This document shows, piece by piece, positions 16,129 to 23,564 of a stretch of DNA of 55,730 bases. Each line of letters starts with the position of its first letter. Within the stretch, counting starts at the first letter, position 1. The position numbers were made by a program, and so were the translations under genes. This DNA comes from JANNAV01 sp031384695 (GTDB lineage Bacteria; Pseudomonadota; Alphaproteobacteria; Rhodobacterales; Rhodobacteraceae), in assembly GCA_031384695.1 (NCBI GenBank), contig JANNAV010000166.1:1-55730 (forward strand), written 5' to 3'. The notes beneath the pieces were generated by a model. That model made no database searches, was not told the DNA's origin, and worked only from the letters and a program-made list of their open reading frames with translations.

Positions 16129-18111
16129 TCAGCGCACCAAGGTCAGGCGCCGCGTGTCACCGATGGCACGGCGGTCGGCGGGCAGGTCTGGGGCCTCGTT
16201 TTCCTGCAGCCAGATTTGATCGACGATATCGCTGCTGGGAAGATAGCCGATCTGCGCCTCTTCCAACACGCTGCGGATCGCCGCGATATCACTGGTGTCG
16301 CAGGCCAGCGCCAGCCGATCCAGAATAACCGTCAACTCGGCCATCGGCATGAACCGCTCGGTTGCCGATTTGATATAGGGATGCGCGGTGGGCTGCGGCG
16401 AATTGCCGATCAGCAGCTCTTCAAACAGCTTTTCTCCCGGCCGCAACCGCGTGAAAACAATGCCAATCTCACCCGGAGCCACGTTTTCCGCATCATGTTC
16501 CGGCATCAGCACCGGCTTTAAGCCATGCAGCCGCGCCATCTGCGCCGCAAGCTCGGCAATCCGCACCGGCTCGCCCATGTCCAGCACGAACACATCGCCG
16601 CCTCGCGCCATTGCCCCCGCCTGAATTACCAGTTGGGCCGCTTCGGTGATGGTGATGAAATAGCGGGTGATGTCGGGATGCGTCACGGTGATCGGCCCGC
16701 CCGCCTCGATCTGGCGGCGAAACAGCGGGATGACCGAGCCGGAAGACCCAAGCACGTTGCCAAACCGCACCATCGACAGGGTGGTGCCGCCGCGCTGCGT
16801 CCGCGCCAGCGCCTGACACACCAGTTCCGAAAGCCGCTTCGACGCCCCCATCACGTTGGTCGGGCGTACCGCCTTGTCGGTCGAGATCAGGATGAAGGAT
16901 TCCACCCCGGTGGCAATCGCCGCCTCGGCCACAATCCGGGTGCCGAACAGGTTGTTGCGGATGCCCTCGGTGACGTTGTGTTCCACCAGCGGCACATGTT
17001 TGAACGCCGCCGCGTGATACACCGTCTGCACCCCGAAGGTGCGCATCGTCTGCTCGACCCGCGCCACCGATTGCACGGTTCCCAGCACCGGATGAATGCG
17101 CGTGGCATAGCCCGCCGCACGTTTCACCGCCGCCAGATCCTGCTCCACCGAATAAAGGGCGATCTCCGACAGTTCGAACAGGATCAACTGGCTGGGCGAC
17201 TGGCGCAGGATCTGATGGCACAACTCGCTGCCAATCGACCCCCCGGCCCCGGTAACCATCACCACCTTGCCCCGGATATTCGCCCCCAGCAGGCTGGCAT
17301 TCGGCGCCACCACATCGCGGCCCAACAGCTCTTCGATCGACACTTCATGCACATCGTTGATGGTGGCCCGCCCGGCCATCAGATCGCTCAGATCCGGCAC
17401 GGTCAGCCGCTGGATGGAAAATCTTTCCAGCGATTTCAATATCTCGCGGCGGCGCGATTTGCTGGCCGAGGGGATCGCAAGCAGTACCGAGGTGATGGCA
17501 TTGTTGCGGATCAGCGTCTCGATCCGGTCGGGCGCATGCACCCGGATGCCGCCCACATGAGTGCCCTGCGCGCTGGACGCATCATCCAGAAACGCCACCG
17601 GCAGATAGGCCGTGCCCTGCCGCAACATCTGCACCAACTGCCGCCCCGTGGCCCCGGCACCGTAAATCGCCACCCGTTCGCGGTGCCGGTCCTGACTGAG
17701 GATCAGCAACTCGCGAAAGCCGAACCGCACGCCGCCAATCGCCATGAACGTCAGGATCGCATAGATCACCGGCACCGAACGCGGTATAGGCAGCCCGCCG
17801 ATACTGGCGGCCAAACTCAACACCGTGCCCGACAGCACCGCGCCCAGCATGATGGTCACCAGCGCCCGGCTGGCGATATAGCGCACCACGGCGCGGTAAA
17901 ACCCCATGCGGATGAAAAACAGGATACTGATCGGCACCACCGGCAGCAAAGCCGCCCAAACCCAGACGTCATCCACAAAACTGATGCTGTCCAGCCGCAA
18001 CCACATCGCACCGGCGAACACCGCGATCAGCAGCACAACGTCCACAACCACCTGCAAAGCGCGCTTGCGCGGCCTGCTCATTCCCAACAAACGCAGAAAA
18101 ATATTGTTCAT
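16129..18111 (-). CDS. membrane-bound nucleoside-diphosphate-sugar 4,6-dehydratase/epimerase (WbpM/CapD class)
   Basis: A 660-residue polysaccharide-biosynthesis protein. Four to five N-terminal membrane helices (residues about 20-135) are followed by a first nucleotide-binding segment (VAIYGAGATGRQ) and a C-terminal extended SDR domain with VTGAGGSIGSELCHQI. The catalytic stretch ISTDKAVRPTNVMGASKR has Met in place of the usual Tyr of YxxxK, the hallmark of the UDP-GlcNAc 4,6-dehydratase group (WbpM, PglF, FlaA1 relatives). It would supply a deoxy-amino sugar precursor. GAGGG lies 8 bases before the ATG at 18111. It precedes yjbH on the same strand and probably provides sugar for the polymer that the Yjb proteins handle. 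Confidence 0.9.
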   Translation of the reverse strand: MNNIFLRLLGMSRPRKRALQVVVDVVLLIAVFAGAMWLRLDSISFVDDVWVWAALLPVVPISILFFIRMGFYRAVVRYIASRALVTIMLGAVLSGTVLSLAASIGGLPIPRSVPVIYAILTFMAIGGVRFGFRELLILSQDRHRERVAIYGAGATGRQLVQMLRQGTAYLPVAFLDDASSAQGTHVGGIRVHAPDRIETLIRNNAITSVLLAIPSASKSRRREILKSLERFSIQRLTVPDLSDLMAGRATINDVHEVSIEELLGRDVVAPNASLLGANIRGKVVMVTGAGGSIGSELCHQILRQSPSQLILFELSEIALYSVEQDLAAVKRAAGYATRIHPVLGTVQSVARVEQTMRTFGVQTVYHAAAFKHVPLVEHNVTEGIRNNLFGTRIVAEAAIATGVESFILISTDKAVRPTNVMGASKRLSELVCQALARTQRGGTTLSMVRFGNVLGSSGSVIPLFRRQIEAGGPITVTHPDITRYFITITEAAQLVIQAGAMARGGDVFVLDMGEPVRIAELAAQMARLHGLKPVLMPEHDAENVAPGEIGIVFTRLRPGEKLFEELLIGNSPQPTAHPYIKSATERFMPMAELTVILDRLALACDTSDIAAIRSVLEEAQIGYLPSSDIVDQIWLQENEAPDLPADRRAIGDTRRLTLVR

Positions 18112-18453
18112 TTAATCAGCCCTCACGCACTCAAAAACATCGCTTAAAGAATCAGCCACTCCCATCACCAAACTCTTCTCACATTCGGCCTAACATACTA
18201 TTTCGTGTTTTTGCATAGGTTTATCCCAGGTTTTTCCGCTTTGCGCGAACAGAAGAAACAAACGGCGGAACTTTGCCTGCCCTGCCCAAGGATTAAGCAG
18301 CATATGGTTCGGGCGCGTTGCGCGCAGCGCCACCCCGGCGCACGCCGCACACCGATCCGGTTAATCAACCACTGTTAAATCCTTGCCCTCGTGGTGGCAC
18401 CGAACCCGATCGGTTTGCCGCTCTCCCGTTTGGCACAACTGCGAGGGTCTGAG
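18112..18453. other. 342-base divergent intergenic region
   Basis: This gap separates the divergent dehydratase (minus) and beta-helix (plus) genes. It is less GC-rich than the flanks around 18160-18250, as expected of two back-to-back promoters, but I see no hexamer pair close to consensus and no convincing small gene. The plus-strand frame from 18391 lacks a ribosome-binding site and is not taken as coding. Confidence 0.5.
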
Positions 18454-20742
18454 ATGAACAAGGCGATAACTGAAGGTCTGGTGTTGATGCCGCCGCCGTT
18501 TGCGGCCGGGTTGAACCTGTGGTCCCGCGAGGACGGCACCCCGGGGCAAGGCTCGTATCTTGCCCAGCCCAACGCGGCATTCGTTCCGGCGGATCAGGAT
18601 TTCGCGGGCTGTCTGGAGCTGCAAAAGAACCAGACGGTGCAGAAACTCCGCTGTTTTCAACAGATTCCGATCCAGCCGGGCCTCTATCTGCGCGTCACCA
18701 CCCGCGTGAAGGCGGTCAGCGGCGCCCTGCCCTCGGTGCGCATTGCCGCCTGGGCGGGCAATGCGTCGGGCACCAACGTGACCGCCGCCGTGCAGCAGGG
18801 GCCTTCGGTCGCGCTGACCAGCTATGGCACCGCCGTCACCATCACCGCCATCATCGGCTCGGGCAACCGGCAGGGCAACGACATGGTCTGGGGCACCGCC
18901 CCGGTTTATGGCCACTTCGGCCTTGATCTGACAGGCGCCAGCGGCGGTGTGGTGCGGATCGACGATTTCATCATTGAGGATGTGACCAACGTATTCCACG
19001 CCGAAATGTTCGATTGGGTTGATGTGCGCGATTACGGTGCGATTGCCGACGGGGTGACCGATGACCGCGACGCGTTTGAGGCTGCCGATACCGCAGCCGC
19101 CGGCAAATCGGTGGTGGTGTCGCCGGGCACCTATTTCATCGGCTCGCACCTGACCTTCGAGAACCCGGTCAAGTTCGAAGGCACCATCACCATGCCCGCA
19201 AGCCAGCGCCTGTCACTGCAGCGCAACTATAACCTCGACAGCTATGCCGCCGCTTTCGGGGGCGAGTTGCCGGGCTTCAAGAAGGCGCTGCAGGCGCTTT
19301 TCACCAACACCGATCACGTCTCGCTTGATCTGAATGGCCGCCGTGTCGAGTTGACCGAACCGATTGATGTCGCGGCTCTCGCAGGCATCACCACCTTTGC
19401 CCAGCGCCGCCTGCTCACCCATGGCCAGTTGACGGTCAGCCCCGGCACCGCCTGGGACAACGCCGTGGTCACCTCGGTTGCCACCTATGCCACCAGCCAA
19501 TCGGCAAAACTGACGGCGGTTGCCAATATCTCCAACATTCCCGTGGGCTCGCTGGTCACCGGCACCGGCGTGGGGCGCGAGGTTTATGTCACCTCCAAGA
19601 ACGTGCCGGCCGGCACCATCGAGCTGAGCCAACAGCTTTCCGCCTCGGCAGGCACCCGCACCTTCACCTTCACCCGCTTTCGCTACATGCTGGATTTCAC
19701 GGGCTTTGCCGATCTGGCAAAGTTCGAGATCACCAATATCGAAATGCAATGCGGCGGCATCGCAAGCTGTGTAGCCCTTGCGCCGCAGGGCATCTCGTTT
19801 CGCTTCACCCAATGCGTGGTGAACAAGCCGAAAAACCGTGGCATCACCTCGATCGGCAGCGGCTGTCAGGATCTGCAGATCGAAGGCTGCCAGTTCCTGT
19901 CGGCAGAATCCGCTCTGCTGGCGCAAGACCGCGTGTCCATCGGTTTCAACGTCAACGCCAACGACACCAAGACCCGGGGCAACCGCGTGGTGCATTTCGC
20001 GCATTTCGGGGTGCTGGCGGGCACCGGCCACATGTTTATCGGCAACCATTTCTTCCACGGCGATGGTGCCGCCGCTGGCACAAGGCGGGCGGGGCTGGTG
20101 TTCACCACGCCCAACTGCCTCGCCTATCTGAACGGCAATTACATCGACAACTGCTTTATCGAACTGTCCAACGAACACACCGACCAGCCGAATTTTGCCT
20201 CGCAATACTCGTTTGGCGGCATCACCATGACGGGCAACCTGTTCCTGTGTTCCACCGTCGCACCCTGGCACCGCTTTATCGTGATCACCCCGCGCGGCAC
20301 CGGCCATTTCGTCAATGGCATGACCGTCACCGGCAACATCTTCCGCACCGTCAGTTCCACCATCGACAGGGTGGAACTGGTGGATACCACCTTCGCCGAT
20401 CTGAACTATCAGTCGTTCCGCAACATCGCGTTCCACTCCAACACCTTCCACGGCATCACCCAGCCCACCGTCAGCCCGTTGCAGATCGAACACACGCAAA
20501 ACACCGCCGCCGATACCTGGGTGGTGGACGGGTCCGCCTTCCTGCCGTTCGGCGGGCGGGCGCGCAATGTAACGGGCGTGGTCGCCGAAGGGCCGGTGCA
20601 GACCGCCGCGAACGTCACCCAATACGCAGCCCCCTATGTGCAGGTCGAACAGGGCAACGGCGGCAAGCTGGTCAATCTCAAATGGCCCACCGCCGTCAAG
20701 GGCAAGGCGCAGGTCACCATCCGCTGCGACAACCCGGTCTGA
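18454..20742 (+). CDS. right-handed beta-helix protein, pectate lyase-like (GH28-related)
   Basis: A 762-residue protein. Residues 1-190 look like a carbohydrate-binding-type beta-sandwich (GLNLWSREDGTPGQGSYL, then LDLTGASGGVVRIDDFIIED). From about residue 190 the pectate_lyase_3 signature begins (VDVRDYGAIADGVTDDRDAFEAAD, at roughly 19020-19090, with SPGTYFIGSHLTF), followed by parallel beta-helix coils rich in GNxF motifs (ITMTGNLFLC, VTGNIFRTV, FHSNTFHGI). No Sec signal peptide is present. GAGGG precedes the ATG at 18454. Divergence from the polysaccharide locus suggests a role in cutting or modifying that polymer; a structural role is the alternative. Exact substrate unknown. Confidence 0.82.
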   Translation: MNKAITEGLVLMPPPFAAGLNLWSREDGTPGQGSYLAQPNAAFVPADQDFAGCLELQKNQTVQKLRCFQQIPIQPGLYLRVTTRVKAVSGALPSVRIAAWAGNASGTNVTAAVQQGPSVALTSYGTAVTITAIIGSGNRQGNDMVWGTAPVYGHFGLDLTGASGGVVRIDDFIIEDVTNVFHAEMFDWVDVRDYGAIADGVTDDRDAFEAADTAAAGKSVVVSPGTYFIGSHLTFENPVKFEGTITMPASQRLSLQRNYNLDSYAAAFGGELPGFKKALQALFTNTDHVSLDLNGRRVELTEPIDVAALAGITTFAQRRLLTHGQLTVSPGTAWDNAVVTSVATYATSQSAKLTAVANISNIPVGSLVTGTGVGREVYVTSKNVPAGTIELSQQLSASAGTRTFTFTRFRYMLDFTGFADLAKFEITNIEMQCGGIASCVALAPQGISFRFTQCVVNKPKNRGITSIGSGCQDLQIEGCQFLSAESALLAQDRVSIGFNVNANDTKTRGNRVVHFAHFGVLAGTGHMFIGNHFFHGDGAAAGTRRAGLVFTTPNCLAYLNGNYIDNCFIELSNEHTDQPNFASQYSFGGITMTGNLFLCSTVAPWHRFIVITPRGTGHFVNGMTVTGNIFRTVSSTIDRVELVDTTFADLNYQSFRNIAFHSNTFHGITQPTVSPLQIEHTQNTAADTWVVDGSAFLPFGGRARNVTGVVAEGPVQTAANVTQYAAPYVQVEQGNGGKLVNLKWPTAVKGKAQVTIRCDNPV

Positions 20743-20753
20743 TCACGCCGGAA

Positions 20754-20813
20754 GGCCCAATCAATCAGGGCCCAATCAATCATGGCCCAGTCAATCAAGG
20801 CCCGGTCAATCAA
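20754..20813 (-). repeat. 15-bp tandem repeat, 4 copies, over the stop codon of the PNPOx-family gene
   Basis: Four consecutive 15-base units (20754-20768, 20769-20783, 20784-20798, 20799-20813) of the type GGCCCAATCAATCAA, differing at 1-3 positions. Read on the minus strand each unit carries GAT-TGA, the last codon and stop of the gene that ends at 20806, repeated in frame. A fifth partial unit is the gene end itself (CTTGGCC). Confidence 0.85.
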
Positions 20814-21297
20814 GGCCAAGATCGGCGGGCGCAAGGTGCCAGGCCTTGCCAAAACCGCCGTTCAACAGCGCCGCCCCCACGGCAAAGCGCACCAGCGAAA
20901 AGTCTGCGAAATCAATGTAAAGGGCCGCCTTCGGGTGGCCCTTCAACCAATGCGCCCGCGCGGCTGCACTGGCCTCAAGAAAACTCGCCCTGCCGCGCAG
21001 CATCAACCGCGGATGCGTCAGCGGATCGCCCTTCACACCGGGTTCCCCCAACAGAATGGCGCAGGCGGGGTTGGCCCGCAGCGCCGCCGTATGCGGCGCC
21101 AGCGCCGATATCAGCGTCATCGCCGCCCCGTCCACGCTGCGCCCGAAGGCAATCCGGCTGATCCCCGGCGTGCCGGTCGCCGCATCGATATAAGACAAGG
21201 CCGCGTGTCTCGCCGCCAGCAAACCAACCGCCAGCCCAATCGCCTCGGCGCCCGGCTCAATCGGAACATCGCGCGGAACATCAGGCGATCTGGCCAT
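20806..21297 (-). CDS. pyridoxamine 5'-phosphate oxidase-family (HugZ-like) protein
   Basis: A 163-residue split-barrel flavin-binding-type protein. Characteristic parts are LLAARHAALSYIDAATGTPGISRIAF near the N-terminus (about 21150-21240), LISALAPHTAALRANPACAILLGEPG, and the C-terminal FADFSLVRFAVGAALLNGGFGKAWHL, matching the short form of the HugZ/PNPOx heme-utilisation or FMN-binding family. The ATG at 21297 starts the domain. Its stop lies in a 15-bp tandem repeat, so the same TGA recurs four times in frame. It is divergent from acs. Whether it binds heme or FMN cannot be decided here. Confidence 0.82.
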   Translation of the reverse strand: MARSPDVPRDVPIEPGAEAIGLAVGLLAARHAALSYIDAATGTPGISRIAFGRSVDGAAMTLISALAPHTAALRANPACAILLGEPGVKGDPLTHPRLMLRGRASFLEASAAARAHWLKGHPKAALYIDFADFSLVRFAVGAALLNGGFGKAWHLAPADLGLD

Positions 21298-21450
21298 GCA
21301 ATCTTTCGCTTTTGCCGAACCGCCCCTGCGGCCCTCCCCCCGATCATGCCCGAAACCATGCCGAACACCAGCCTCACCAGACAGTTTACAAGCCCCGCAG
21401 CATCCCGCATGACTTAGCCACCGCCACGCGCCGATTGCAGGGCCGGGCGA

Positions 21451-21473
21451 TTGCGGTTTAGATGCAACCGCAA
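21451..21473 (+). promoter_or_regulatory. inverted repeat in the acs leader
   Basis: TTGCGGTT (21451-21458) and AACCGCAA (21466-21473) form a perfect 8-base inverted repeat with a 7-base centre, ending a few bases before the GGAGG of acs. It could be an operator for a dimeric regulator of acetate use or an RNA hairpin that controls access to the ribosome-binding site. Sequence alone does not separate these. Confidence 0.4.
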
Positions 21474-21487
21474 GCAGGGAGGGCCAG

Positions 21488-23449
21488 ATGGCAGACGAAC
21501 ACACAGCGGGCGTTTACACCGCATCAAGGGAATTCATCGCCGGCGCGCATGTGAACGCCGAAAGCTATGCGCAGATGTATGCGCAATCGGTTGCCAACCC
21601 CGAGGCGTTCTGGGCCGCCGAAGGCCAGCGCATCGACTGGATCAAACCCTACAGCCGCGTCAAGAACACCAGCTTCGCGCTGGGCGATGTGTCGATCAAA
21701 TGGTTCGAAGACGGCACCCTCAACGTCTCGGCCAATTGCATAGACCGCCACATGCTGACCCGCGCCAACCAGACCGCGATCATCTGGGAAGCGGATGATC
21801 CGAAAACCCCGTCGCGCCACATCACCTATGCCGAACTGCTGGAAAACACCTCGCGCATGGCCAACATGCTGAAATCACACGGCATCACACGGGGCGACCG
21901 GGTGGTGATCTACCTGCCGATGATCCCCGAGGCCGCCTATGCCATGCTGGCCTGCGCGCGGATCGGCGCCATCCACTCCATCGTGTTCGCGGGCTTCTCG
22001 GCCGAGGCTTTGGGCAGCCGGATCAATGGTTGTGACGCAAAAGCCGTCATCACCGCCGATTTCGCCCCGCGCGGTGGCCGCAAGACCGCGCTCAAGGCCG
22101 CCGCCGATCAGGCGCTGCTGCATTGCGATGATCATGTGAAATGCTTTGTCGTCAAACACACCGGCGATCAGACCTCGTGGACCCCGGGCCGCGATATCGA
22201 CGTGAAGGCCGAAATGGCCGCCGCCCACCCCTATTGCCCCTATGCCGAGATGGGTGCCGAAGACCCCCTGTTCATCCTTTACACCTCTGGCTCCACCGGC
22301 AAACCCAAAGGCGTGGTTCACACCTCGGGCGGCTATCTGGTGTTCGCCGCCATGACCCAGCAGATCAGCTTTGATTACCACGACGGCGATATCTTCTGGT
22401 GCACCGCCGATGTCGGCTGGGTCACCGGCCACAGCTATATCATCTACGGCCCCCTCGCCAACGGGGCCACCACCCTGATGTTCGAAGGCGTCCCCACTTT
22501 CCCCGACGCGGGCCGCTTCTGGCAGGTTTGCGCCAAACACAAGGTCAACCAGTTCTACACCGCCCCCACCGCGATCCGCGCCCTGATGGCCCAAGGCCCC
22601 GAATGGCCCGCCAAGCACGATCTTTCCAGCCTCAAACTGCTGGGTTCGGTCGGCGAGCCGATCAACCCCGAGGCATGGAACTGGTACAACATCCACATCG
22701 GCCACAGCCGCGTGCCGATCATCGACACGTTCTGGCAAACCGAAACCGGCGGCCACATGATCACGCCGATCCCGGGGGCCGTGCCGCAAAAGCCGGGCTC
22801 GGCCACCCTGCCGTTCTTTGGCGTCACCCCCGTGGTGCTCGATCCCGCCACCGCCGCCGTGCAGACCGCAACCGAGGCTGATGGCGTGTTGTGCATCTCC
22901 GATAGCTGGCCCGGCCAGATGCGCACGCTTTGGGGCGATCATGCCCGGTTTGAAGAGGCGTATTTCAGCCAGTACCCCGGCTATTACTTCACCGGCGACG
23001 GCTGCCGCCGCGACGCCGACGGCTATTACTGGATCACCGGCCGCGTGGATGACGTGATCAACGTTTCGGGCCACCGCATGGGCACGGCGGAAGTGGAAAG
23101 TGCTTTGGTGGCGCATCCGCAGGTGGCCGAGGCCGCCGTGGTGGGCTATCCGCACGAGATCAAGGGGCAAGGCATCTATGCCTATGTCACCCTGATGCGT
23201 GGCGAAGAACCCTCCGATGATCTGCGCCGCGATCTGGTGAAATGGGTCCGCACCGAAATCGGGCCGATTGCTGCACCCGATCTCATCCAATGGGCCCCCG
23301 GCCTGCCCAAAACCCGCTCCGGCAAGATCATGCGCCGCATCCTGCGCAAGATCGCCGAGAATGATTTCGCAGCCCTCGGCGATACCTCGACCCTCGCCGA
23401 TCCTGCCGTGGTTGACGATCTGATCGCCAACCGCATGAACCACGCATAA
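21488..23449 (+). CDS. acs: acetyl-CoA synthetase (acetate--CoA ligase)
   Basis: A 653-residue AMP-forming acetate:CoA ligase, the high-affinity route from acetate to acetyl-CoA. The length is exactly that of the family. Seen are the P-loop YTSGSTGKPKGVVH, TFWQTETGGH (acyl-pocket Trp and motif A5), YYFTGDGCRRDADGYYWITGR with the hinge Asp, VINVSGHRMGTAEVE, and PKTRSGKIMRR, whose lysine is the residue controlled by acetylation in known Acs. GGAGG lies 6 bases before the ATG. A 115-base gap with a hairpin leads to a transporter gene on the same strand, which suggests coupled uptake and activation of acetate or a related acid. Confidence 0.96.
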   Translation: MADEHTAGVYTASREFIAGAHVNAESYAQMYAQSVANPEAFWAAEGQRIDWIKPYSRVKNTSFALGDVSIKWFEDGTLNVSANCIDRHMLTRANQTAIIWEADDPKTPSRHITYAELLENTSRMANMLKSHGITRGDRVVIYLPMIPEAAYAMLACARIGAIHSIVFAGFSAEALGSRINGCDAKAVITADFAPRGGRKTALKAAADQALLHCDDHVKCFVVKHTGDQTSWTPGRDIDVKAEMAAAHPYCPYAEMGAEDPLFILYTSGSTGKPKGVVHTSGGYLVFAAMTQQISFDYHDGDIFWCTADVGWVTGHSYIIYGPLANGATTLMFEGVPTFPDAGRFWQVCAKHKVNQFYTAPTAIRALMAQGPEWPAKHDLSSLKLLGSVGEPINPEAWNWYNIHIGHSRVPIIDTFWQTETGGHMITPIPGAVPQKPGSATLPFFGVTPVVLDPATAAVQTATEADGVLCISDSWPGQMRTLWGDHARFEEAYFSQYPGYYFTGDGCRRDADGYYWITGRVDDVINVSGHRMGTAEVESALVAHPQVAEAAVVGYPHEIKGQGIYAYVTLMRGEEPSDDLRRDLVKWVRTEIGPIAAPDLIQWAPGLPKTRSGKIMRRILRKIAENDFAALGDTSTLADPAVVDDLIANRMNHA

Positions 23450-23454
23450 CGCCC

Positions 23455-23482
23455 GCCGCACCCGGGAAAAACCGGATGCGGC
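23455..23482 (+). terminator. hairpin between acs and the MHS transporter gene
   Basis: GCCGCACCCGG (23455-23465) pairs with CCGGATGCGGC (23472-23482), one mismatch, around GAAAAA. No T-run follows, so a processing or mRNA-stability hairpin that lowers transporter expression relative to acs is as likely as termination. Confidence 0.45.
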
Positions 23483-23564
23483 ACCAACAAACAAGGCCAG
23501 CACTGCTAACATGGCCGACAAAAAACGCCCGGCAACCGCCGGACAATCAATGGGAGGACATACC

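Noticed and set aside
20754..20813. Short regular repeats that could suggest a CRISPR-like array.
   Set aside because: The units are 15 bases with no spacers, overlap a stop codon, and no cas gene is present.
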